From a bacterium (GTDB taxonomy: Bacteria > Zhuqueibacterota > Zhuqueibacteria > Thermofontimicrobiales > Thermofontimicrobiaceae): a DNA stretch of 6,520 bases. Under the pieces are notes generated by a model, which was given only the letters and a program-made list of their open reading frames with translations, did no database searches and was not told the DNA's origin. The stretch spans positions 1 through 6,520 of the forward strand of contig JALOPY010000550.1 in the NCBI GenBank assembly GCA_025453735.1, in the 5' to 3' direction. A program made the position numbers and the translations under genes. Below, piece by piece: positions 1 to 4,995 of the stretch (within the stretch, counting starts at the first letter, position 1; the number at the start of each line of letters is the position of its first letter).

Positions 1-211
1 ATGCCAATTTTATTTTTTTCACCAGATGATCCATTAAAATCTTTTGCTATTTGATGTCAAAATTTCTAATAAGATTCAATTTAGCTGCTTGATCTTATAC
101 GGAAAATAAATTTCAAGTATAAAGAAAATAACTTGATTTTTGCAAAATTTAATTTTATTATTGCTCCATAACGCAGCAGAGCTGCAAATAAGTTGCTCAA
201 CACCAGGATCA

Positions 212-245
212 CCCGCCAGTTGGCAGGGATTCGCCTTTCGGCGAA
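212..245. repeat. Pair of adjacent short palindromes
   Basis: Two stem-loops stand 2 bp apart. The first (212-227) pairs CCCGCC with GGCAGG around AGTT with one mismatch. The second (230-245) is perfect: TTCGCC, loop TTTC, GGCGAA. The G+C content is much higher than in the flanking DNA, which suggests a discrete inserted or conserved hairpin unit of the kind dispersed between genes. No T-run follows, so a terminator role is unlikely on the plus strand. Family membership cannot be settled from one copy. Confidence 0.5.
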
Positions 246-321
246 CACGAAGTAAACGCTAAGTTCACGATGAAAAAAAAATCTTTTTTTGCCTTTGGTT
301 CTTTCTTAGTGATTTGGTGTT
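244..321. repeat. Decayed intergenic hairpin element (CACGAAG/CTAAG type)
   Basis: This is an imperfect long inverted repeat. AACAC (244-248) pairs with GTGTT (317-321). CGCTAAG (257-263) pairs with CTTAGTG (305-311) with one wobble. The apex is an A-run against a T-run (273-282 / 284-290). The purine-rich arm is built of short units such as CACGAAG and ACGCTAAG, the same style as the elements at 402-521, 2114-2208 and 5911-6076, so these look like degenerate members of one dispersed class. Function is unknown; such elements may be non-autonomous mobile DNA or transcribed hairpins. Confidence 0.5.
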
Positions 322-401
322 TGAAAGCCTTCTTGCAAAAAAATGCAAGATTAATTTGGTACCTGAAATTCTAAAATGAAAATTATGATCAAAAATTGCC
401 C

Positions 402-521
402 CACGAAACACACGAAAAAGCACGGAAAATGTTTTTTAGGTTTGGACTTTCGTTTCATTTCGCGTATTTCCGGAAAATGTTTTTTAGGTTTGGACTTTCG
501 TTTCATTTCGCGTATTTCATG
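402..521. repeat. Intergenic hairpin element with duplicated 3' half
   Basis: The left arm, 402-428 (CACGAAACACACGAAA and on), matches the reverse complement of 495-521 at about 20 of 27 positions, so the segment can fold into a long imperfect hairpin. The apex and the right arm occur twice because of the 48-bp tandem duplication at 423-518. With only one copy it would be a compact hairpin of about 70 nt. The arm is made of short CACGAAA-like units, as in the other intergenic elements of this window. Confidence 0.6.
423..518. repeat. Perfect 48-bp tandem duplication
   Basis: Positions 423-470 and 471-518 are identical over 48 bp, each beginning CGGAAAATG and ending GCGTATTTC, joined head to tail without a spacer. 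The absence of any difference suggests a recent slippage or unequal exchange. The unit spans the loop and 3' arm of the hairpin element at 402-521, and it does not encode a sensible peptide. Copy number could vary between strains, or could be misjudged by a short-read assembly. Confidence 0.9.
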
Positions 522-547
522 GGCAAAAGGCTTTTAAATTTTAGTGC

Positions 548-677
548 ATGGATGACCCTGTTGATTTAGTACCTTTTTCAAAGCTTGATGTCTATATATG
601 GTATATAGTAACAGCTTTGCTAACTATATATTGGGGTTAAAATTTTAAAAATTGACTTTTTCAACAGGGTCATGGAT
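548..677. mobile_element. MITE-like element, 118 bp, with TIRs and a 6-bp target duplication
   Basis: The terminal inverted repeats are GACCCTGTTGA at 554-564 and TCAACAGGGTC at 661-671, an exact 11-bp match. They continue imperfectly inward (an AGT block and a T5 block align), giving about 22 identities over 29 positions. The element is flanked directly by ATGGAT on both sides (548-553 and 672-677), which is the expected target-site duplication. Inside, CAAAGC (579-584) faces GCTTTG (614-619), and CTATATA/TATATAG (592-608) forms a perfect central stem, so the whole element can fold. It has no coding capacity and would need a transposase supplied in trans. The ends resemble those of DDE-type insertion sequences, but the family is not assigned. 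It lies 69 bp upstream of the permease start and could affect that gene's expression. Confidence 0.75.
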
Positions 678-746
678 TCCTTTTAGAAATTCAGGTGGTA
701 ATAGAATAAAAGCATCTTTCATTCTCATCATTCAAGGATCAAATGC

Positions 747-2075
747 ATGGCTGAACTCCAATTAAAACAAAAGCTGACGTTATTCGACATGACCATGATT
801 GCAACTGGATCAGTCATTGGATCCGGCATTTTTCTGACTCCCGCGATTATCGCCAAAGCATTGCCCTCCCCGATGTGGATTCTTTTTGTATGGATTGCAG
901 GCGGGATCATGGCATTGACCGGTGCGCTCACGTTTGCTGAATTGGGATCGATGATGCCCAAAGCCGGTGGCGTGTACGTTTATATTTCAGAAACGTATGG
1001 CAAATTATTTGGTTTTCTTTACGGCTGGATTTATTTTCTCGTCGTGAATACCGGCGGAGTGGCGGCTCTCGCTATCGCGTTTGCGACCTATTTCGGATAT
1101 TTTTTTCCACTTAATTCGCCTGGAATTAAGCTTGTCGCAATTATAGGAATTTCATTTCTCACGATTTTGAACGTTCGAGGAGTTAAAACCGGAGCAATCT
1201 TTTCCGATCTATTTACCGTGCTAAAGCTTTTTGGAATCATCGGTTTGATTATTATAGGACTGGGATTTGGCACCAGCCAGACGAGTGATTTTGCTGCACC
1301 ATTAGGGGACTTGCCAAATGGAATCTGGAGCGCGCTCGCGTTGGCGATGGTCGGCGTGATTTGGTCATGCGGCGGTTGGCAGCACTCTACATTCACCGCG
1401 GGAGAAGCAAAAAATCCCCGGCGAACCGTACCGCTTGGAATGATCATTGGCGCAAGTATTGTTTTGGTGATTTATCTGCTGACCAATATCGCGTATCTAT
1501 TTTTGCTTTCGCCAGGCGAGATGGCAGCGTCCCCACACGTTGCTGCGGATGCTATCGCAAAGGTTCTGGGATCAACTGGCGGGAGCTTGATCGCTCTGGC
1601 AATTTTTATCTCAACATTTGGCACGGCTGGCATTTACACATTGACCGCGCCCCGAATTTATTTTGCCATGGCAAAAGATAAAATATTCTTCAAGAAAATT
1701 TCCGAGGTGCATCCTCGCTATCATACGCCCGCGGTTTCGATTATTTTCCAGTCGCTGTGGGCAATTATTCTAATTTTGTTCTGGGGCTCATTTGAAAGCC
1801 TGATCTCCTATGTTGTATTTACTGATGGAATTTTCTTCGCCCTCACTGCGGTTGCTGTTATTATTCTCAGGAAACGTTCTCCGAATGCGCAGCGCCCGTA
1901 TCGGACATTTGGCTATCCGATTACCCCAATCATTTTTATTGCAATCGAGGTCTGGTTTGTATTCAACACACTGTTCGAGAAACCTGCTGAGTCGTTAGCC
2001 GGAGTTGGATTTATAGTATTGGGGATTCCAGTGTATTACTTCTGGAAAAGAAAAATTTCAAATCGACCAGCTTAA
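747..2075 (+). CDS. APC-superfamily amino acid permease
   Basis: This 442-residue inner-membrane protein has about 12 predicted helices, at roughly 14-34, 41-64, 89-115, 126-143, 155-172, 194-212, 232-255, 279-300, 330-350, 353-375, 390-408 and 416-434. Helix 1 carries the broken-helix substrate motif GSVIGSGIF (21-29), which in APC transporters holds the amino acid's carboxyl and amino groups. Helix 6 ends in GVIWSCGGW, and the signature GEAKNPRRTVP (219-229) follows it. Length and motifs fit the amino acid/polyamine/organocation superfamily, most like the LAT/SteT-type exchangers that swap neutral amino acids; the exact substrate cannot be read from sequence. The start is supported by AAGGA at 734-738, 8 nt upstream. 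An out-of-frame ATG at 743 overlaps it. The gene stands alone, with a MITE-like element just upstream and a hairpin followed by a T8 run downstream. No damage is seen. Confidence 0.95.
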   Translation: MAELQLKQKLTLFDMTMIATGSVIGSGIFLTPAIIAKALPSPMWILFVWIAGGIMALTGALTFAELGSMMPKAGGVYVYISETYGKLFGFLYGWIYFLVVNTGGVAALAIAFATYFGYFFPLNSPGIKLVAIIGISFLTILNVRGVKTGAIFSDLFTVLKLFGIIGLIIIGLGFGTSQTSDFAAPLGDLPNGIWSALALAMVGVIWSCGGWQHSTFTAGEAKNPRRTVPLGMIIGASIVLVIYLLTNIAYLFLLSPGEMAASPHVAADAIAKVLGSTGGSLIALAIFISTFGTAGIYTLTAPRIYFAMAKDKIFFKKISEVHPRYHTPAVSIIFQSLWAIILILFWGSFESLISYVVFTDGIFFALTAVAVIILRKRSPNAQRPYRTFGYPITPIIFIAIEVWFVFNTLFEKPAESLAGVGFIVLGIPVYYFWKRKISNRPA

Positions 2076-2267
2076 GAACATAGCTAGCAAATTGATTAAT
2101 GAAGTAATTCTCCTACAATGAGAAGCGAAGGAAGCGGAGCTTAAACAGAGCTTTATAACCGCCAGGTAATTTCTCCGTGAAACTCTGTTAACTCTGTTAC
2201 TCCTTGTAAGGTTTTTTTTGTAGCATTTTTTACATAAACTTTGAAATTCCGATACAAGAACATAGCT
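2074..2267. repeat. 12-bp direct repeats bracketing an intergenic segment
   Basis: AAGAACATAGCT occurs at 2074-2085, overlapping the permease stop codon, and again at 2256-2267. In both copies GCAAAT(T/C)GA follows within one or two bases, so the similarity covers about 21 nt. The 170 bp between them contain the imperfect hairpin at 2114-2208. The pair could be the footprint of an insertion with a long target duplication, or a partial local duplication of the permease 3' end. Confidence 0.55.
2114..2219 (+). repeat. Imperfect hairpin element followed by a T-run, possible terminator
   Basis: Arms 2114-2144 and 2178-2208 match as inverted repeats at about 20 of 31 positions. The right arm is built of ACTCTGTTA-like units, recalling the other short-unit hairpin elements here. 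A run of eight T (2212-2219) follows, and CCTTGTAAGG just before it is a small palindrome. The structure could end permease transcription, but the stem is poor for a true intrinsic terminator, so this reads first as a decayed repeat element. Confidence 0.4.
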
Positions 2268-2312
2268 TCGCAAATCGAAACGACGCCGTTTTGGGGGGGA
2301 GCACTGAATAAT

Positions 2313-2320
2313 GAGGAGGG
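2313..2320 (+). promoter_or_regulatory. Strong Shine-Dalgarno site that fixes the start at 2326
   Basis: GAGGAGGG lies 5 nt before the ATG at 2326. An in-frame ATG at 2311 overlaps this site and has no ribosome site of its own, so the shorter protein beginning MGITIHYRG is preferred. Confidence 0.8.
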
Positions 2321-2325
2321 AAAAA

Positions 2326-2940
2326 ATGGGAATAACGATTCACTATCGCGGCTCGATCAATGAGCTATCACTAATCGAAAAGTTGCAGGATGAATTGGTT
2401 GATATTTGTCAATCGATGAGCTGGGACTATCACGTATGGAATAAAGATTTGAACAAACCATTCGATGCGCAGCTCGTTCACTCTGAAAATGGAGTCGAAA
2501 TCAAAGGACATATTCCATTGCGTGGGATCACGATACAAACCGATCCCCAGAACGAATCGCTGAAATTATTATTCAACCGTGACCGGGAAATGTCTGATTT
2601 TGTTACAGAAATTATGAAGCATGAAGGCAAGCTCGATAAAAAATTTAACTGGCTCTTTGTCAAAACCCAATTTGGCGCGGTCGATGCCCACATCGCCATC
2701 ATAAAATTACTCAAATATTTAAAACAAAATTATATTTCCGATCTGGAAGTGACTGATGAAGGAGGGTATTGGGAAACCAGCGATAAAGAAGCTTTAATGG
2801 GCAAACGTGGTTTTCTTCTGGGCAAAATGTCGCAGGTTGAAAAAGCTTTATCAGAAATTAAGTTCGATCATGAACCCACCAGAGAAGAAATGCTTCAAAA
2901 GATCGATGAAGTGCTCAAAAATATGATGAAGAAAAAATGA
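2326..2940 (+). CDS. Conserved hypothetical cytosolic protein, 204 aa
   Basis: I cannot assign a function. The protein begins MGITIHYRGSINE and has no signal peptide or membrane segment. It is charged and soluble, with a mixed alpha/beta first half: an IHYRG strand, an amphipathic helix with LIEKLQDELVDI, then strands GVEIKGHIP and ITIQTDP. A helix-rich middle (HIAIIKLLKYLKQNY) leads to the motif DLEVTDEGGYWETSDKEAL, followed by a C-terminal lysine- and glutamate-rich helical region ending NMMKKK. The YWET segment and the WLFVKTQFG stretch look like the conserved core. It sits 250 bp after the permease and 305 bp before the barrel gene, so it is probably transcribed on its own. The start at 2326 is chosen over 2311 because the ribosome site overlaps the upstream ATG. 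The reading frame is intact and well coded, so the gene is very likely real. Confidence 0.85.
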   Translation: MGITIHYRGSINELSLIEKLQDELVDICQSMSWDYHVWNKDLNKPFDAQLVHSENGVEIKGHIPLRGITIQTDPQNESLKLLFNRDREMSDFVTEIMKHEGKLDKKFNWLFVKTQFGAVDAHIAIIKLLKYLKQNYISDLEVTDEGGYWETSDKEALMGKRGFLLGKMSQVEKALSEIKFDHEPTREEMLQKIDEVLKNMMKKK

Positions 2941-3245
2941 AAACCATATTTACGGCGGGCAATAAAGATTGAACCATAACAAATCTTTGGAGTTTAAAAT
3001 AAAAGATTTCGCAGCCCGGAGTGCATCGCCTTTATGCGATGCAATACGGTGCATAAAAGCACCTTACTCCTGTTGATTCAAAGTGCTTTGATTATCAGAA
3101 CCACCAGTAAGTGAGGTTTTACACACGGCATAAAAAATAGCTTGCTTTTCAAGAAAAAACTCAATAGTTTGAAAATAAATCATTCGGATTTTTTTAGTTT
3201 AAATTTAAATTCGGCTTTGCAGCATAGAAGTATTCAGGAGTCTTT
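2941..3245. other. Intergenic region with stem-loops, no gene
   Basis: This 305-bp stretch has no plausible gene. It holds a 7-bp perfect stem, AAAGATT (2964-2970) with AATCTTT (2982-2988), shortly after the hypothetical gene but without a T-run. It also holds the double hairpin at 3018-3070. From about 3120 the DNA becomes very AT-rich and must contain the promoter of the barrel gene, but no -35/-10 pair or Bacteroidota-type TTTG/TAnnTTTG pair with correct spacing stands out. AGGAG at 3236-3240 is the ribosome site of the next gene. Confidence 0.6.
3018..3070. repeat. REP-like double hairpin (three-way fold)
   Basis: The inner stem TGCATCGC (3022-3029) / GCGATGCA (3036-3043) is a perfect 8-bp pairing around CTTTAT. 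A second stem, GGTGC (3048-3052) / GCACC (3059-3063), closes an ATAAAA loop. GGAG (3018-3021) and CTCC (3067-3070) can close both into a three-way structure. The compact paired-palindrome design resembles REP sequences mobilised by Y1 (IS200-like) transposases, or structured transposon ends. No transposase is present here. A structured RNA is an alternative. Confidence 0.5.
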
Positions 3246-3590
3246 ATGAAACGAACGTCGATCATTATTATCATATCATTTTTGATATTTGGAATGAATG
3301 CCGTCGTAACCGCCAGCTCGCCCGGCAAAGCGGGATACGATTTTTTGAGAACGCACGTCGGGGCGCGCCCGTCAGCTATGGCCGGCGCATTCATTTCCAT
3401 GACTGGAGATATTCATTCCATCTATTTCAATCCAGCAGGACTGGCAACGATTCCCGGCCGATCAGCAACAGCGACGTATCTCAATCATGTGCTGGATTTT
3501 CAATCCGGATTTATCGCTTACACGCAATTGCGGAGACCGACGAAAACGGACGGGAGATCGGCAATTTTTCTGCAGGAAGTTTCGCATTGA
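3246..3590 (+). CDS. N-terminal part of the PorV/PorQ-like barrel protein
   Basis: This frame opens with AGGAG (3236-3240) 5 nt before ATG. Residues 1-23 are a Sec signal peptide (MKRTS, an Ile-rich core, then VVTA and SS), so export to the periplasm and outer membrane is expected. The mature part starts SSPGKAGYDFLRTHVGARPS and carries SAMAGAF and the NPAGLA turn typical of the PorV/FadL-like N-terminus that plugs or lines the barrel. It continues through LNHVLDFQSGFIAYTQ. From about residue 96 the translation (RRPTKTDGRS...VSH) no longer resembles the family; it is read in the wrong frame until TGA at 3588-3590. If translated as is, the product would be a short fragment of about 114 residues. 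Confidence 0.6.
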   Translation: MKRTSIIIIISFLIFGMNAVVTASSPGKAGYDFLRTHVGARPSAMAGAFISMTGDIHSIYFNPAGLATIPGRSATATYLNHVLDFQSGFIAYTQLRRPTKTDGRSAIFLQEVSH

Positions 3591-4123
3591 CATCTTCATT
3601 AGCACGATCGATCAACGAAAATTTACTGGCTGGCATATCGGCAAAATTTATCTATTCTGCAATCGATGATTATAATTCCACTGCCATCGCATTGGATCTG
3701 GGCATGATCTATACCGCTCCCTTTATGGATGACCTGCAAATTGGAATCGGAATCTTCAACCTGGGGACTGCGCTGACAGCATATATCGATTCCAAAGATC
3801 CGCTCCCGCTGAATTTCGTGGCTGGTGTCTCCAAGAAGCTGGCGCATTTGCCTCTGGAATATTGCGTTGCATTGAATAAATATATCGATGATGATTTTCA
3901 ATTGAGCGCTGGCGGTGAATTTACAATCACTGAAGGAGTTCATCTCCGGATCGGGTATAATTCCCTGGGACGTGGATTAAAGATTGGCGCAGACGGCGAT
4001 CAATATGCCGGCATTTCTCTTGGCCTGGGTATAAAATGGAACAACATTCAATTTGATTATGGCTTATCCTCATTTGGCGCGATTGGCTATTTAAATCGAG
4101 CCACATTTTCGTACGCGTTTTAA
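3587..4123 (+). CDS. C-terminal part of the PorV/PorQ-like barrel protein
   Basis: This is the continuation in the second frame. The frame is open and family-like from about 3530, well before the TTG at 3587, so 3587 is only the first possible start and not a real beginning; no ribosome site precedes it. The sequence alternates hydrophobic and polar residues as in barrel strands (LLAGISAKFIYSAIDDYNS, ALDLGMIYTAPF, LQIGIGIFNLG, FVAGVSKKLAHLPLEYCVAL). It ends with GISLGLGIKWNNIQFDYGLS and RATFSYAF. The last residue, phenylalanine, fits recognition by the BAM machinery. The stop codon TAA (4121-4123) overlaps the stop of the converging hydrolase gene. Confidence 0.6.
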   Translation: MTSSLARSINENLLAGISAKFIYSAIDDYNSTAIALDLGMIYTAPFMDDLQIGIGIFNLGTALTAYIDSKDPLPLNFVAGVSKKLAHLPLEYCVALNKYIDDDFQLSAGGEFTITEGVHLRIGYNSLGRGLKIGADGDQYAGISLGLGIKWNNIQFDYGLSSFGAIGYLNRATFSYAF

Positions 4124-4995
4124 TCCATTGCATTGCCCGGGATTTTGCGAGGAGGAATATTCCAGTAACTCAAGCTATCCATGACTGTCCTGGTCGCGGT
4201 TTCCTGCAAGTAATTGGCATGATCTTTATTGATGAGAACGCTGAATGGATTATCAACAACGCTCTCCTGAAAAATCATCACAAAATAGACGCAGGCTCCA
4301 AGATAAGACCCAACAAACGATGGGTGCGAGCCATCCATATCGTACAACTGAATTTCAGGACGTTCCTGAATGACCTGGAACCACGCCCAGCCAATCGGCG
4401 CAACCACGAAATCCATGTTTTTTGAAACCGCGACAGTTCCATCTCGCAGCATAGTTTGAAACGTCTCGAAGTCATAGGACTGAAAACCTCGTTGATACCC
4501 TTGTTTGAGCGACCACGGCAAAAAGTACGCAATTTTTGTCCCGGAATAATTTTCCAAAATCAACGTTTTCATCTGCTGTAAGCAGGCGATGACTTCCTCA
4601 TGATTTTCAGAGAATGCAATGGCATCGATTGCCTCCTGCAAAATAACCAAATCCCACTTTTGCAATTCAATTTTTTTCTTTGTGAAATCACTTCCCAGGT
4701 GATCGAGCATCTGAGCGCCAGGGATCGTCGCTTGATCAACATACAGATTTTTCCCAACAGAATTTGCCATGTACCAGAATAAGTGCGGCTGATCGTTATA
4801 ATAAGTCAGACTATTTCCAATAAATAATATTTTAAGCGAAAGGGAATCCAGCGTTCCGATTGCACCTGGATCGATTGGATCGGGAAGATCAGAGCCATCA
4901 TTTACAGATTTATTTTTGAATAGATCGCACAAAGAAAAAATGAGTATCAGGATGACCAGTCCAGCAACTTTAATTACTTGCTTTGCTGTTCTCAT
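4120..4995 (-). CDS. Secreted SGNH/GDSL-type hydrolase-like protein (second of tandem pair)
   Basis: This 291-residue protein has a hydrophobic N-terminal helix (about 9-22) followed by Cys23 (FSLC), so it is exported and membrane-anchored or a lipoprotein; the residue before Cys is Leu, not the usual small residue. After a Pro/Asp-rich linker, the SGNH fold starts with KILFIGNSLTYYND, where Ser62 is the expected nucleophile. Gly93 fits block II, and WDLVILQE (Gln120) takes the place of block III. DGSHPS supplies Asp221 and His224 of the catalytic triad. The APIGWAW and GSYLGACVYF segments are typical of SGNH proteins near DUF4886. Such enzymes remove acyl or acetyl groups from esters, often on polysaccharides; the substrate is not known here. 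The gene starts inside the end of the upstream paralog (26-bp overlap) with GGAAGGA as its ribosome site, so the two are co-translated. The stop codon overlaps that of the converging barrel gene. Confidence 0.85.
   Translation of the reverse strand: MRTAKQVIKVAGLVILILIFSLCDLFKNKSVNDGSDLPDPIDPGAIGTLDSLSLKILFIGNSLTYYNDQPHLFWYMANSVGKNLYVDQATIPGAQMLDHLGSDFTKKKIELQKWDLVILQEAIDAIAFSENHEEVIACLQQMKTLILENYSGTKIAYFLPWSLKQGYQRGFQSYDFETFQTMLRDGTVAVSKNMDFVVAPIGWAWFQVIQERPEIQLYDMDGSHPSFVGSYLGACVYFVMIFQESVVDNPFSVLINKDHANYLQETATRTVMDSLSYWNIPPRKIPGNAMD

Larger units (their letters stand above)
1..546. other. Gene-poor left flank with decayed hairpin elements
   Basis: No convincing complete gene is seen in this AT-rich stretch. 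At the very edge, the plus strand reads 17 codons to a TGA at 52-54, which could be the tail of a gene entering from the left. The minus strand has an ATG at 34-32 followed by MDHLVKKIKLA running off the edge, but without a Shine-Dalgarno sequence. Neither can be decided. The rest holds small structures: GCAGC-AGA-GCTGC at 173-185, the palindromes and hairpin elements listed separately, and a perfect 7-bp stem (TCTTGCA / TGCAAGA) with an A6 loop at 331-350. No T-run follows that last stem, so it is not a standard terminator. Confidence 0.6.
3246..4123 (+). pseudogene. PorV/PorQ-like outer membrane barrel gene, frame-broken
   Basis: Read across one frame change, this is a single gene for a beta-barrel protein of the PorV/PorQ (FadL-like) type. 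In type IX secretion, PorV is the outer membrane shuttle protein that receives substrates from the translocon; many paralogs have unknown roles. The first frame gives a signal peptide and the family hallmark GARPSAMAGAF...YFNPAGLA. The second frame gives TDENGREIGNFSAGSFALTSS and then alternating barrel strands ending in RATFSYAF*, a typical terminal phenylalanine. The switch lies near 3530: the downstream frame can be followed back to about 3530, where it reads AETDENGREIG, while the upstream frame is sensible up to FIAYTQ. Relatives as I remember them have roughly 15-20 residues between these motifs, so a deletion of 3k+1 bases is likelier than loss of one base. It may be a true pseudogene or an assembly error. 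Confidence 0.8.

Noticed and set aside
1..54. Possible gene tails or starts at the left edge on both strands
   Set aside because: The plus-strand tail has 17 codons and the minus-strand start 11 codons. Neither has a recognisable motif or ribosome site, so neither can be supported.
331..350. Intrinsic terminator at the TCTTGCA/TGCAAGA hairpin
   Set aside because: The stem is perfect, but no T-run follows on either strand and no gene end is adjacent.
423..518. CRISPR array
   Set aside because: The two 48-bp copies are directly adjacent, with no spacer between them, and no cas gene is nearby.
652..680. TTGACT at the right end of the MITE as a -35 box for the permease
   Set aside because: No -10-like hexamer is found at 16-18 bp spacing.
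1088..1998. Open frames within the permease gene on other frames and strands
   Set aside because: They lie wholly inside a clear membrane transporter gene, have no ribosome sites, and give low-quality translations; they are shadows.
2311..2325. Upstream in-frame ATG for the 2326 gene
   Set aside because: It overlaps the GAGGAGGG ribosome site that serves ATG 2326 and has no site of its own; MRREK would simply be the translated Shine-Dalgarno sequence.
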